Positions 7,728 through 16,045 of a stretch of 64,000 nucleotides of DNA are shown here, piece by piece. The notes beneath the pieces were generated by a model. It ran no database searches. It saw only the letters and a list, made by a program, of their open reading frames with translations, and was not told where the DNA came from. Source of the DNA: Occultella kanbiaonis (GTDB lineage Bacteria; Actinomycetota; Actinomycetes; Actinomycetales; Beutenbergiaceae); the NCBI RefSeq assembly GCF_009708215.1, contig NZ_CP046175.1, positions 3,720,001-3,784,000 of the forward strand, read 5' to 3'. Numbering within the stretch: position 1 is the first letter of the stretch; each line of letters opens with the position of its first letter. The translations under genes and the position numbers were made by a program.

Positions 7728-8822
7728 GTGAGCGACAAGGTAGCGGGCTTCTACCCGGACCCGGACGGCCAGAACCGTCAGCGGTACTGGGACGGGGACG
7801 CCTGGACGGAGTACTACACGCCGCTCGCGCCCAAGACTCCCGAGGTGCACGGCTCCGCGACCGCCGCCGCCGACTATCCCTACCTGGCCCAGGCCAACCA
7901 CCCGGACGTCATGGTCGCCCCCGGCACCACACCGAGTTCCTGGCCGACGTCCTCCACCTGGGGACCGGCCGCGCAGCCCCAGGGCGGCGCGGACGAGACG
8001 AAGGTGTTCACCTCCGGGGTGCGCGGCACGCCCGGTGGGATGGCCGCCGTGGTCGCGGTGTCCCTGCTCGTGATCATGCTGGTGGTCGGCGTCGGATGGT
8101 GGCTCGTGAACGGGCGCAACCCCTCCGACCCGGACCCCACCGCCGGCCCGTCGGCCTCGGGACCGCAGGGCGGTGGCCAGACGAACACCGGCAGCGTGGT
8201 CGTCGATGGGAACACCTCCGGCGACGTCCCGGGCGGCGGCACCTGGGTGGGCACCCTGACGATCAGCGCCGACGCCACCTATCTGCTTGACGCTCGCGCC
8301 AACGACGGCACCCTGGATCTCGAGCTGGACGTGCGTGACGCGGGCGGCGCGTCCCTCGGCGGCAACGACGACCGCGGCCGTGACCTGTCCGAGCTCGGCG
8401 GGGTCTCCCTCGACCCGCTCGCGTTCGTGACGCTGACCGCCGGCGAGTACGAGGTGGTGGTGTCCGAGCACAATGGCGCGGACGCCGGCTTCCAGCTCAC
8501 CACCACCCAGATCTCCGACCGGCTCGAGCTCGGCGTGACGACCTCCGCCGACGTCCCGTCCGGGGGCGCGTATTACGCCGTGGTGGACCTGCCCGAGGCC
8601 GGCACCTACACCGTGGACGTCGCCGACACCGAGGGCGAGGACCCGAGCCTGTACACGTTCGACTCCGACGGCCGGTTCCTGCTGAACGACGACCGTGACT
8701 ACGACGCCAGCGACTACGACCCGCTGCTCGAGGAGTCCTTCGCAGCCGGGCCGCTCGTGGTCATCGTGACCGAGTACTTCGGCAACGCGACGACGGTCGA
8801 CGTCACGGTCACCGGACCCTGA
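7728..8822 (+). CDS. DUF2510 membrane protein with extracellular beta-rich repeats
   Basis: 364 aa. The first 30 residues (GFYPDPDGQNRQRYWDGDAWTEY) are a DUF2510 domain, a short aromatic module seen at the cytosolic end of actinobacterial membrane proteins. A single transmembrane helix (AAVVAVSLLVIMLVVGVGWWLV) follows at about 105-126. The outside part contains two similar modules of about 90 aa starting SGDVPGGGTWVGTLTI and SADVPSGGAYYAVVDL, reminiscent of bacterial pre-peptidase C-terminal (PPC) domains. The GTG start has TACCAT six bases upstream, so the mRNA is probably leaderless. Function unknown; the following gene begins one base after its stop. Confidence 0.75.
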   Translation: MSDKVAGFYPDPDGQNRQRYWDGDAWTEYYTPLAPKTPEVHGSATAAADYPYLAQANHPDVMVAPGTTPSSWPTSSTWGPAAQPQGGADETKVFTSGVRGTPGGMAAVVAVSLLVIMLVVGVGWWLVNGRNPSDPDPTAGPSASGPQGGGQTNTGSVVVDGNTSGDVPGGGTWVGTLTISADATYLLDARANDGTLDLELDVRDAGGASLGGNDDRGRDLSELGGVSLDPLAFVTLTAGEYEVVVSEHNGADAGFQLTTTQISDRLELGVTTSADVPSGGAYYAVVDLPEAGTYTVDVADTEGEDPSLYTFDSDGRFLLNDDRDYDASDYDPLLEESFAAGPLVVIVTEYFGNATTVDVTVTGP

Positions 8823-8823
8823 C

Positions 8824-9333
8824 GTGGCCAGGAAGAAGGTGGCGGCCGGTCCCCGGACGCCCGCCACCACCGCGCTGACCCGTGCCGGGCTGACCTTCAC
8901 CACGCATCCGTACACCCATGACCCGGGCAGTGACCTCGGCTACGGGCTGGAGGCCGCGGCAGCGCTCGGGGTGCCGCCCGAGGTCGTCTTCAAGACCCTC
9001 GTGGTGCACGTGGACGGGCTGCACGGCTCCGGCCTCGCGGTCGGGGTGGTGCCGGTCAGCACCTCCCTGGACCTGAAGGCGATCGCCGGGGCCCTTGGGC
9101 ACAAGAAGGCGACGATGGCCGACGGCGCAGCGGCCGAGCGTAGTTCCGGTTACGTCATGGGTGGGATCTCACCGATCGGGCAGCGCACGGCGCTGCCCAC
9201 CGTGGTGGACTCCTGTGCGCAGGCGCTCACGACGGTGTACGTCTCCGGCGGTCGGCGGGGCTTCGACATCGGGCTCGCCCCCGCGGATCTGGTCGCGGTC
9301 ACCGGAGGGTCGTTCGCGCCGATCGCGCGCTGA
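8824..9333 (+). CDS. ybaK: Cys-tRNA(Pro) deacylase, YbaK/EbsC family
   Basis: 169 aa. YbaK proteins hydrolyse Cys mischarged on tRNA-Pro by prolyl-tRNA synthetase. The family pattern is visible throughout: HPYTHDP near the start, the KTLVVHVDG strand with the catalytic Lys about residue 58, LDLKAIAGALGHKKATMAD, GYVMGGISPIGQ and the final GRRGFDIGLAPADLVAVTGG. Length matches the E. coli family member (about 159 aa). The GTG start sits two bases after the preceding stop, so it is translated from the same mRNA as the DUF2510 protein. Confidence 0.92.
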   Translation: MARKKVAAGPRTPATTALTRAGLTFTTHPYTHDPGSDLGYGLEAAAALGVPPEVVFKTLVVHVDGLHGSGLAVGVVPVSTSLDLKAIAGALGHKKATMADGAAAERSSGYVMGGISPIGQRTALPTVVDSCAQALTTVYVSGGRRGFDIGLAPADLVAVTGGSFAPIAR

Positions 9334-9385
9334 GGCACATCGGCGAATCGCGCCCGGTCGGCCCCAGGTGGTACGACTTGTGGTC

Positions 9386-10594
9386 ATGCAGACATCCTTC
9401 GTCACCAGCAGCACCGTTGCCATCACCGGTGGATACGTCGTCCCGATCGACGGCGATCCGATCGAGTCCGGCACCGTCCTCATCGTCGACGGCGTGATCC
9501 GCGCCGTGGGCGCACACGTGGACCTCCCCGAGGGCGCCGAGATCGTGGACGCGGCCGGCAGCTGGGTGCTGCCCGGCTTCGTGGAGCCGCACGCGCACCT
9601 GGGCGTGCACGAGGAGGCCGAAGGGCCGGCCGGTGACGACACGAACGAGATGACGAACCCGAACGGTGCGGCGCTGCGGGCGATCGACGCCATCAACATC
9701 GACGACCTCGGGTTCCGGGACGCGCTCGTGGGCGGGGTGACCGCCGCCGTCATCAAGCCGGGCTCGGGCAATCCGATCGGCGGGCAGTCCGTGGCCATCA
9801 AGACCTGGGGTGCGCGGACCGTGGACGAGCAGGCGTTCCGCACCGCGGTGTCCGTGAAGTCCGCGCTCGGGGAGAACCCGAAGCGGGTCTACGGCGAGCG
9901 CAAGCAGACACCCGCCACCCGGCTCGGGGTCGCGAAGGTCATTCGCGAGGCGTTCGTGGCCGCACAGAACTACGCGGCCGAGCGTGCCCGCGCCGCAACC
10001 GACGGCAAGCCGTTCGCACGGGACCTCGGCCTGGACACCCTCGTCGCCGTGCTCGACGGCGAACTCATCTGGGACCAGCACACCCACCGCCACGACGACA
10101 TCGCCACCGCGATCCGGCTCGCCGAGGAGTTCGGCTACCGGCTGGTCGTCAACCACGGCACCGACGGCGCCCGGATCGCCGGCGTGCTGGCCGAGAAGGA
10201 CATCCCGGTCATCTTCGGCCCGATGCTCACATCCCGGTCGAAGGTGGAACTACGCACCCGGGACATCGCGAACCTGGCCCGCCTCGCCGAGGCCGGCGTG
10301 CGGATCGCGATCACCACCGACCACCCCGTGGTCCCGATCAACTTCCTGGTCCACCAGGCCTCCCTGGCCGTGAAGGAGGGCCTCGACCGGGACCTCGCGC
10401 TGAAGGCCCTGACCATCAACCCGGCCCAGTTCCTCGGGCTCGACGACCGGGTCGGCGCACTGCGGGAAGGGCTCGACGGCGACGTGGTGATCTGGTCCGG
10501 GGACCCGCTCGACGTCTTCTCGCGCGCGCAGCGGGTGTTCATCAACGGGCGCGAGGAGTACTCGCTCGAGCTCGGGGTCCGCGAGCGGGACTGA
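9386..10594 (+). CDS. Amidohydrolase, imidazolonepropionase-like
   Basis: 402 aa. Metal-dependent TIM-barrel hydrolase: the HxH motif is in FVEPHAHLGVHE (about residue 72), further ligands are likely in DQHTHRHDDI and VNHGTDGA, and the catalytic Asp in ITTDHPVVP. Flanking beta-sandwich parts are VAITGGYVVPI at the start and VGALREGLDGDVVIWSGDPLDV at the end. The subfamily (with GGVTAAVIKPGSGNPIGGQ) is annotated as amidohydrolase or imidazolonepropionase-related; it is not the histidine-pathway enzyme by context, and the substrate is unknown. The ATG at 9386 was chosen; GTG at 9380 is possible. Unrelated to the allantoinase at 38.9-40.2 kb beyond the superfamily. Confidence 0.8.
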   Translation: MQTSFVTSSTVAITGGYVVPIDGDPIESGTVLIVDGVIRAVGAHVDLPEGAEIVDAAGSWVLPGFVEPHAHLGVHEEAEGPAGDDTNEMTNPNGAALRAIDAINIDDLGFRDALVGGVTAAVIKPGSGNPIGGQSVAIKTWGARTVDEQAFRTAVSVKSALGENPKRVYGERKQTPATRLGVAKVIREAFVAAQNYAAERARAATDGKPFARDLGLDTLVAVLDGELIWDQHTHRHDDIATAIRLAEEFGYRLVVNHGTDGARIAGVLAEKDIPVIFGPMLTSRSKVELRTRDIANLARLAEAGVRIAITTDHPVVPINFLVHQASLAVKEGLDRDLALKALTINPAQFLGLDDRVGALREGLDGDVVIWSGDPLDVFSRAQRVFINGREEYSLELGVRERD

Positions 10595-10640
10595 GTCCCG
10601 ATCCGTCCCGATTCCGGAGCGCGGGCTACGCCGCGCCGGG

Positions 10641-11030
10641 TCAGGACGCGAACGGCTCGTGCGTGGTGACGATCTCCCGGCCGAGCGGGGTCATCGAGAT
10701 CGGGATGAGCTTCAGGTTGGCCCACCCCATCGGGATCCCGATGATCGAGATGAACAGCGGGATCGACGTGATGATGTGCCCGATCGCGAGCCACCACCCG
10801 GCCACGATGAACCAGATGACGTTCCCGATCCCGGAGATCACCCCCGCCGTCGGGCGCTTGACGACCTCCCGGCCGAACGGCCAGAGCACGTAGTTCGCGA
10901 TCCGGAAGGACGCGATCCCGAACGGGATCGTGATGATCAGGATGCAGCAGATCACCCCGGCCACGGCATAGCCGACGGCCAGCCAGAACCCGGCGAAGAC
11001 AAGCCAGATGATGTTCAGGATCGTGCGCAC
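10641..11030 (-). CDS. YccF domain-containing inner-membrane protein
   Basis: 129 aa with two tandem YccF modules: NIIWLVFAGFWLAVGYAVAGVICCILIITIPFG and NVIWFIVAGWWLAIGHIITSIPLFISIIGIPMG, each a hydrophobic hairpin followed by a conserved LxPFG/LTPLGRE tail. The family is widespread, small and of unknown function, possibly transporter-related. It is convergent with the amidohydrolase, and its promoter region is shared with the divergent pentapeptide gene. Confidence 0.88.
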   Translation of the reverse strand: MRTILNIIWLVFAGFWLAVGYAVAGVICCILIITIPFGIASFRIANYVLWPFGREVVKRPTAGVISGIGNVIWFIVAGWWLAIGHIITSIPLFISIIGIPMGWANLKLIPISMTPLGREIVTTHEPFAS

Positions 11031-11128
11031 CCGGCCATTCTCTCATTCCCCGACACGGCGGCAGAGTAACTCCGGGACAGGGTGAGACCGGCCCGCCTGC
11101 CGGGCGCATGCCTGGGTAGGCTCCGCAC

Positions 11129-11764
11129 GTGGACGATGCTGCGATGACCCCTGAGGAACTGTGCGGCGCGACGCTGTCCCACACCGATCTGGACGGCGCC
11201 GTGTGGATCGGCGCCGAGATCGACGAACTGGACCTCGACTCGGTCACCCTGCGCCGGGCCCGGGCCGGTGGCGGCACATGGGAACGGTGCCAGTTCACCG
11301 GCGTGGACCTGGCCGGCGCCGACCTCGCCGGGCTCACCACCCGGGACTGCGGGCTGGTGCGGACGTCCCTGAACGACGCCCGGCTGACCGGATCGTCGTG
11401 GCTGCGCTCGCGCTGGCGCGAGGTCACCGCCGAGGGCATCCAGGCGGACCTGCTCTCCGCGCACTCGGCCACCTGGACCGACGTGACCCTGACCGGCGGC
11501 CGGCTGCGCCAGGCGGACTTCTCGGACGCGACCATGCTGCGGGTCCGGTTCGTCGAGTGTGACCTGACCGAGGCCCGCTTCGCCGGGCTGCGTGCCGACC
11601 GGGTCTCCTTCACCGGGTGCGACCTCGCCGGTGCCACCGGCGTCGACTCGCTGCGGGGCGCCACCCTGGCGTGGTCGGATGCGACCTCGGTGCTGCCGTC
11701 GCTGGCCCAGCACCTGGGCATCCGATTGACCGAGGACCCCAGCGGCTCGAGCCCGCGCCGATGA
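11129..11764 (+). CDS. Pentapeptide repeat protein
   Basis: 211 aa with repeating A(D/N)Lxx-like units, for example GVDLAGADLAGL, SLNDARLTGS, QADFSDATML and CDLTEARFAGL, which fold into a right-handed quadrilateral beta-helix. Some members of the fold mimic DNA and protect gyrase from quinolones, but most are uncharacterised, and nothing here points to a specific role. GTG start with TAGGCT six bases upstream, so probably leaderless. Its TGA overlaps the ATG of the following YggS gene (ATGA), implying translational coupling. Confidence 0.85.
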   Translation: MDDAAMTPEELCGATLSHTDLDGAVWIGAEIDELDLDSVTLRRARAGGGTWERCQFTGVDLAGADLAGLTTRDCGLVRTSLNDARLTGSSWLRSRWREVTAEGIQADLLSAHSATWTDVTLTGGRLRQADFSDATMLRVRFVECDLTEARFAGLRADRVSFTGCDLAGATGVDSLRGATLAWSDATSVLPSLAQHLGIRLTEDPSGSSPRR

Positions 11765-12459
11765 GCGACGACGTCGCCGGTCTCGCCCGGGTGCGGGAGC
11801 GGATCGACGCGGCGGCCCTCGCCAACGGTCGCGCCGCCGTCGACGTGCAGTTGCTGCTCGCCGTCAAGACGGTCGACGCGACCCGGATCCGGGCGCTGCT
11901 GGAGGCGAGCGGCACCACCCTGATCGGGCAGAACCGCGCCCAGGAGCTCGCCACGACCGAGCCCGACCTGGTCGGTGTGGCGCACTCCTCGCATTTCATC
12001 GGGCACCTGCAGTCGAACAAGGTGAACGCGGTGCTGCGCTGGGCGGACTGTGTGCAGAGCGTCGACTCGACCAGGCTCGCCGAGCGTCTGGACCGAGCCG
12101 CGGCCGCGCGCGGCCGGGACCTCGACGTGTTCGTGCAGGTGAACACCTCGGGCGAGCCCACGAAGGCCGGGGTACACCCGGACGAGGCCACGGACCTGGC
12201 CGCCGTCGTCGGCGGCCTCGAGCACCTGCGGCTGCGCGGCTTCATGACGATCGGGGCCAACTCCCCCGAGACGGCACGGGTACGCGCCTCCTACGACGCC
12301 CTCGCGCGGGTGCGTGACCAGGTCAGCTCCTCGGGGCTGCCCGGCACCGCGGCCGCGCGTGAACTCTCCATGGGCATGAGCCGCGACCTCGAGGTCGCGA
12401 TCGCCGCCGGAGCCACCATGGTGCGCGTCGGTACCGGGGTCTTCGGCGCCCGGGGCTGA
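11761..12459 (+). CDS. YggS/PLPBP family pyridoxal-phosphate homeostasis protein
   Basis: 232 aa. Stand-alone alanine-racemase-like TIM barrel. The PLP-binding Lys is in LLLAVKTVD (about residue 35), followed by GQNRAQEL, SHFIGHLQSNK, FVQVNTSGEPTKAG, LRGFMTIG and the signature SMGMSRDLEVAIAAGATMVRVGTGVFG. These proteins bind PLP without a known enzymatic activity and buffer vitamin B6 and amino-acid pools. The start overlaps the previous gene by four bases. In many Actinobacteria the gene sits beside ftsZ/sepF; here it is with a pentapeptide protein instead. Confidence 0.93.
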   Translation: MSDDVAGLARVRERIDAAALANGRAAVDVQLLLAVKTVDATRIRALLEASGTTLIGQNRAQELATTEPDLVGVAHSSHFIGHLQSNKVNAVLRWADCVQSVDSTRLAERLDRAAAARGRDLDVFVQVNTSGEPTKAGVHPDEATDLAAVVGGLEHLRLRGFMTIGANSPETARVRASYDALARVRDQVSSSGLPGTAAARELSMGMSRDLEVAIAAGATMVRVGTGVFGARG

Positions 12460-12526
12460 TGCGACGGCGGGGAATACCCAGGCTCCGCGGTCGTTGAATC
12501 TTGTGGACAGCCGACCAAGGAGAGCA

Positions 12527-12937
12527 ATGCCCACCATCAACGTCACCACCGACGAGTTCGAGAAGACCATCAGCGACAACGACATCGTGCTGGTCGATTT
12601 CTGGGCGTCCTGGTGCGGCCCGTGCCGCCAGTTCGCGCCGGTCTACGAGAAGTCCTCCGAGAAGCACGGCGACGTCACGTTCGCCAAGGTGGACACCGAG
12701 GCCGAGCAGGCACTCGCCGCGCAGGCCGGCATCCAGGCGATTCCGACCCTGATGGCGTTCCGCGACGGAATCCTCGTGTTCAACCAGGCCGGTGCCCTGC
12801 CGGGCCCGTCCCTCGAGCAGCTCATCGAGGGCGTCAAGGGCCTGGACATGGACGCGGTCCGGGCCGAGGTCGCCAAGCAGCAGACCGGCGAGACCGAGGT
12901 GGGATCCGCGGACCCCACCGCCGTTCCGTCGAACTGA
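12527..12937 (+). CDS. Thioredoxin
   Basis: 136 aa. Thioredoxin fold with redox motif WCGPC in VDFWASWCGPCRQFAPV (about residues 32-36) and the cis-Pro in IQAIPTLMAF. A C-terminal extension of about 25 residues (KQQTGETEVGSADPTAVPSN) is longer than in E. coli TrxA and looks disordered. It reduces cytosolic protein disulfides, usually with thioredoxin reductase as electron donor; no reductase gene is nearby. AAGGAG lies eight bases before the ATG. A bidirectional terminator follows the stop codon. Confidence 0.93.
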   Translation: MPTINVTTDEFEKTISDNDIVLVDFWASWCGPCRQFAPVYEKSSEKHGDVTFAKVDTEAEQALAAQAGIQAIPTLMAFRDGILVFNQAGALPGPSLEQLIEGVKGLDMDAVRAEVAKQQTGETEVGSADPTAVPSN

Positions 12938-12944
12938 CGTACCC

Positions 12945-12971
12945 GTCCCGAGCGCCTCAGGCGCTCGGGAC
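12945..12971. terminator. Bidirectional terminator between thioredoxin and DAGK-like gene
   Basis: Perfect 12-bp inverted repeat (12945-12956 with 12960-12971) around a 3-base loop TCA. The loop is the stop codon of the minus-strand gene, so the hairpin spans its last codons. It lies directly after the plus-strand thioredoxin stop. No strong T-run on either side, which is common at this GC content. Confidence 0.75.
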
Positions 12972-13976
12972 CCGGATGCCGATGGCGCGCGGGCGAAGGG
13001 TCACCGTCACGGCGACGACCCGGCCGAATCCGTCGCCATCGAGTTGGATGCTCTGCGGTGGATCGAAGCGCGCCGTGAGCGAGCGGGCCCGGACGTAGGG
13101 CAGTACGCGCAGGTCGGGGGTTGCGCGCAGGACGGCCCGGCCATTCCTCGAGCGATGCAGGATCCCTCCGACCCCGAGGCGGGTTGCCACGCGCAGCCAC
13201 TGCCAGAACCCGGTGGGGCGGAACAGCACCACGTCGAGGAGCCCGTCGTCGGCCCTCGCGTCGGGCAGCAGGACCATGCCGCCGGTGAGAGTGCCACAGT
13301 TGCCGACGATCACCGTGTGCGCCCGGATCGACTGTTCTCGCCGGGCGTCCACGCGGTAGTGCATCAGGAAGCGCTGGTTGCCCAGGACCGACCTGCTGAT
13401 CGGGTCCACGTACGCGAGCCAACCGATCCGCCGCTTCAGCGCGCTGCTGGTGTCGGTCGCCATGCGTGCGTCCAGCCCGACCCCGGTCATCACGAGGAAC
13501 GCGTGCGAGGTCGTGGACCCGTCATCGTGCTCGAGTGAGACCAAGCCGACGTCGATGGGGCGGGTGGCTCCGGTGAACGCGGTGCGCACGGCCGTCTCGA
13601 TGTCACGCATCAGGCCCAGGTTGCGCGCGAGCAGGTTGCCCGTGCCCGCCGGCACCACGGCGATCGGGATGCCGCTCGAGTGCAGCTCCTCGGTGACGGC
13701 CCGGATCGTGCCATCACCGCCCGCGACGATCACGACGGCCGGGTCATGGACCACCGCGCGCGTCGCCGCCCGTTGCCCGGCATCGTCAGCGGTCGTCTCG
13801 AGCCAGACGGTCGGCAGCCACCCGTGCTGCTCCTGCGCCGACGCCACCGCGGACCGCAGCCGTGGGAGATCGACGTTCGTCGGGTTGACGATGACCACGG
13901 CCCGGCGTCCGGCCGCGGTGGCGCCCTCGTCGGAGACTCGGGCCGCCGCGACGTGCTGGGCGGGTGGGCGGCTCAT
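12957..13976 (-). CDS. Diacylglycerol kinase-like lipid kinase
   Basis: 339 aa. DAGK catalytic domain: VVIVNPTNVDLPRL, the nucleotide loop VIVAGGDGTIRAV, and IAVVPAGTGNLLARNLGL, then a C-terminal beta-sandwich domain with MTGVGLDARM and GGMVLLPDARADDGLLDVV. The family phosphorylates diacylglycerol, sphingoid-like or related lipids at the membrane using ATP. The ATG at 13976 lies eight bases after the lipoate-ligase stop; an in-frame ATG at 14006 with GGAGAAG upstream is an alternative that would overlap the previous gene. Same transcription unit as the lipoate ligase. Confidence 0.9.
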   Translation of the reverse strand: MSRPPAQHVAAARVSDEGATAAGRRAVVIVNPTNVDLPRLRSAVASAQEQHGWLPTVWLETTADDAGQRAATRAVVHDPAVVIVAGGDGTIRAVTEELHSSGIPIAVVPAGTGNLLARNLGLMRDIETAVRTAFTGATRPIDVGLVSLEHDDGSTTSHAFLVMTGVGLDARMATDTSSALKRRIGWLAYVDPISRSVLGNQRFLMHYRVDARREQSIRAHTVIVGNCGTLTGGMVLLPDARADDGLLDVVLFRPTGFWQWLRVATRLGVGGILHRSRNGRAVLRATPDLRVLPYVRARSLTARFDPPQSIQLDGDGFGRVVAVTVTLRPRAIGIRVPSA

Positions 13977-13984
13977 GGCTGTGC

Positions 13985-15034
13985 TCAGGGCACGCGTTCG
14001 AGCCATTGAGCGGTCGCGAACTTCTCCGTCACCAGCTGCTCGGCGCGGGCGAGCTCTTCGGGCTTGAGCAGGCCGTCGACCGTGTCGTACCGGGCGCGGA
14101 AGTGGTTCTTCATCGACTCGATGATCGCGGCCCGGCTCATCCCGGTCTGCCGGCGCATCGGGTCGACCCGCTTGTTCGCGGACTTGGTGCCCTTGTCGGA
14201 GAGCTTCTCCCGCCCGATCCGCAGCACCTGGAGCATCTTGTCCGCGTCGATGTCGTAGGACAACGTGGCGTGGTGCAGGACGGTGCCGTTGGCGAGCCGC
14301 TTCTGGGCCGCGCCGCCGATCTTCCCGGTCGGTGAGGCGATGTCGTTCAGCGGGACGTAGTGGGCGTCCACGCCCATCTCGGTCAGGGCGCCGAGGACCC
14401 AGTCGTCCAGGAACGCGTAGGACTGCTCGAAGCTGAGCCCGTCCACGAGGCTGCCCGGCACGTACAACGAGTACGAGATCGCGTTGCCGGGCTCCATGAA
14501 CATGGCGCCGCCACCGGAGATCCGGCGCACCACCTGGACGCCGAACTCGTCGGCCGCCTCCATGTCCACCTCGTTGCGCAGGGACTGGAACGAGCCGATC
14601 ACCACGCAGGACGAGTCCCACTCCCACAGACGCAGGGTGGGACCGCGCCGACTGGCGGCCACCTCCTCCAGGAGCACCTGGTCAAGGGCGAGGTTCATGA
14701 TCGGCGGGAGCGCCCGCGGGTGCACGACCTCGAAGGTGTGGTCGCTCCACCCGGACGCGCGCCCGAGGGCCCGCCGGACGGCGATCGCCACGGACTGCGG
14801 CGTGAACCCGATCATGTGCGCGTCCGCGGCAGCTGCCTCGACCAGCTCGGTCATCTGCGCGACGGTCGCGTCCTGGGTCAGGCCCGTCAGTGCGGCGTCG
14901 ATGGCTTCGAGAGCCTCGTCGGGTTCGAGGAAGAAGTCCCCGCTGATCTCGACCCTGCTCAGCCTGCCCTCGGCGACCTCGACCTCGGCCGCCACCAGCT
15001 TGCCCTGCGGAACCTTGTATTCACCTCTGGTCAC
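13985..15034 (-). CDS. Lipoate--protein ligase, permuted domain order
   Basis: 349 aa. The ligase domain occupies about residues 95-349: PPIMNLALDQVLLE, WEWDSSCVVIGSFQSLRNEVDM, the RRISGGGAMFMEPGNAISYSL lipoyl-AMP binding loop, and TGKIGGAAQKRLANGTVLHHATL with the catalytic Lys. The first 80 residues (KVPQGKLVAAEVEVAEGRLSR...GDFFLEPDEAL) look like the accessory domain that is C-terminal in E. coli LplA; here it precedes the catalytic part. The enzyme attaches lipoate to the E2/GcvH domains of 2-oxoacid dehydrogenases and the glycine cleavage system. ATG at 15034 has AGGTGA within the start context; no clear Shine-Dalgarno. Confidence 0.88.
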   Translation of the reverse strand: MTRGEYKVPQGKLVAAEVEVAEGRLSRVEISGDFFLEPDEALEAIDAALTGLTQDATVAQMTELVEAAAADAHMIGFTPQSVAIAVRRALGRASGWSDHTFEVVHPRALPPIMNLALDQVLLEEVAASRRGPTLRLWEWDSSCVVIGSFQSLRNEVDMEAADEFGVQVVRRISGGGAMFMEPGNAISYSLYVPGSLVDGLSFEQSYAFLDDWVLGALTEMGVDAHYVPLNDIASPTGKIGGAAQKRLANGTVLHHATLSYDIDADKMLQVLRIGREKLSDKGTKSANKRVDPMRRQTGMSRAAIIESMKNHFRARYDTVDGLLKPEELARAEQLVTEKFATAQWLERVP

Positions 15035-15043
15035 GTACTCACC

Positions 15044-15868
15044 CTAGGCGCCGCCCGGCTCGACGGCCTCCACCTGCGGCTCGCCACAACTGACCGACTG
15101 GGCGCTCGTGACCGCCGGATCGTCCGCCGTCGCCCCCTCGGCGACGACCTCGGACTCACCGTTGGACGCGGATGCACCCATGGCCTCGAGCAGGATCTCG
15201 GTCCGGGTCACCTCGAACGTCGCTCCGTCATCGTCGCTGACGGCGTTCAGGCCCACCAGGGCGAGCCCGTCGCCGAGGTCAACGCAGCCCACCCCGGTGC
15301 CGTAGCCGGTGAAGCCGAGGTCGAAGGTGTACTGCTCGCCCTCGTCGTTCTGGGTGGGGACGAGGGCGCAGTCCTGGATGGCGTACAGCGACACCGAGCG
15401 CCCCGTGTTCAACAGCACGATCGCCGAGCCGTCGCCCAGCCGCCCGGCGATCGCGGTCGCCGCCTGCGGCGCTCCGGCCTCGAAGGTGGTCGCGAACACC
15501 CCGCCCGCGGCGGTGGTGACGCCGAGGGTGCGGCCGTCGGCGTCCGAGAGCCAGAGCTCGTCGTCCTGCCCGTCGCCGTCGAGATCCACGGTGGGTACGG
15601 GGGTCGCGTCCGGCGGTATCTCGCTCGCGTCGGCCCCGACGGCGGGGCACCCCTCCGCGGTGGCGTCACCGCCGTCGGTGGTGCCGTCGCCGACCGCGGT
15701 GCCGTCGCCCGACGGCGCCGGCTCCGTCGTGCTCCCCGCCGAGCCGTCGCTGCCCGGCGGCGAGGTGGCGCCGTCGTCACCGGACGAGCCGCAGCCCGCG
15801 ATCAGCAGGGTCAGGCCGGCGGCCAGAGCCGTGGCACGAGGCAGGATCGCGGTCCTGGTGCTGCGCAT
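15044..15868 (-). CDS. Lipoprotein with FG-GAP/VCBS-like acidic region
   Basis: 274 aa from the ATG at 15868, which has GGGAGGA upstream. Lipobox LIAGC at residue 26 after a basic and hydrophobic signal segment, then a low-complexity Gly/Ser/Thr/Asp linker. Residues about 95-120 (PTVDLDGDGQDDELWLSDADG) form an EF-hand-like Ca-binding loop of the kind found in VCBS/FG-GAP propeller proteins. The rest is predicted beta-rich. It is anchored on the outer face of the membrane; role unknown. It lies ten bases upstream of the lipoate ligase and may be the first gene of that transcript. Confidence 0.7.
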   Translation of the reverse strand: MRSTRTAILPRATALAAGLTLLIAGCGSSGDDGATSPPGSDGSAGSTTEPAPSGDGTAVGDGTTDGGDATAEGCPAVGADASEIPPDATPVPTVDLDGDGQDDELWLSDADGRTLGVTTAAGGVFATTFEAGAPQAATAIAGRLGDGSAIVLLNTGRSVSLYAIQDCALVPTQNDEGEQYTFDLGFTGYGTGVGCVDLGDGLALVGLNAVSDDDGATFEVTRTEILLEAMGASASNGESEVVAEGATADDPAVTSAQSVSCGEPQVEAVEPGGA

Positions 15869-16045
15869 GTGTCCTCCCGCAGGGGCCACAGCCACCGGCC
15901 GCCGCCCCCGATCGGCGATGGTCGGTCCCTACCGGTCTAGCACCGGGGCACCGGGCGTGCACCTGGGGAAACGACGACGGACGTGACGACTCCCTGCAGA
16001 TCGCACGCACCGCCGTCGGGCCTGCGACGACGGCGCCCGGTGCGC

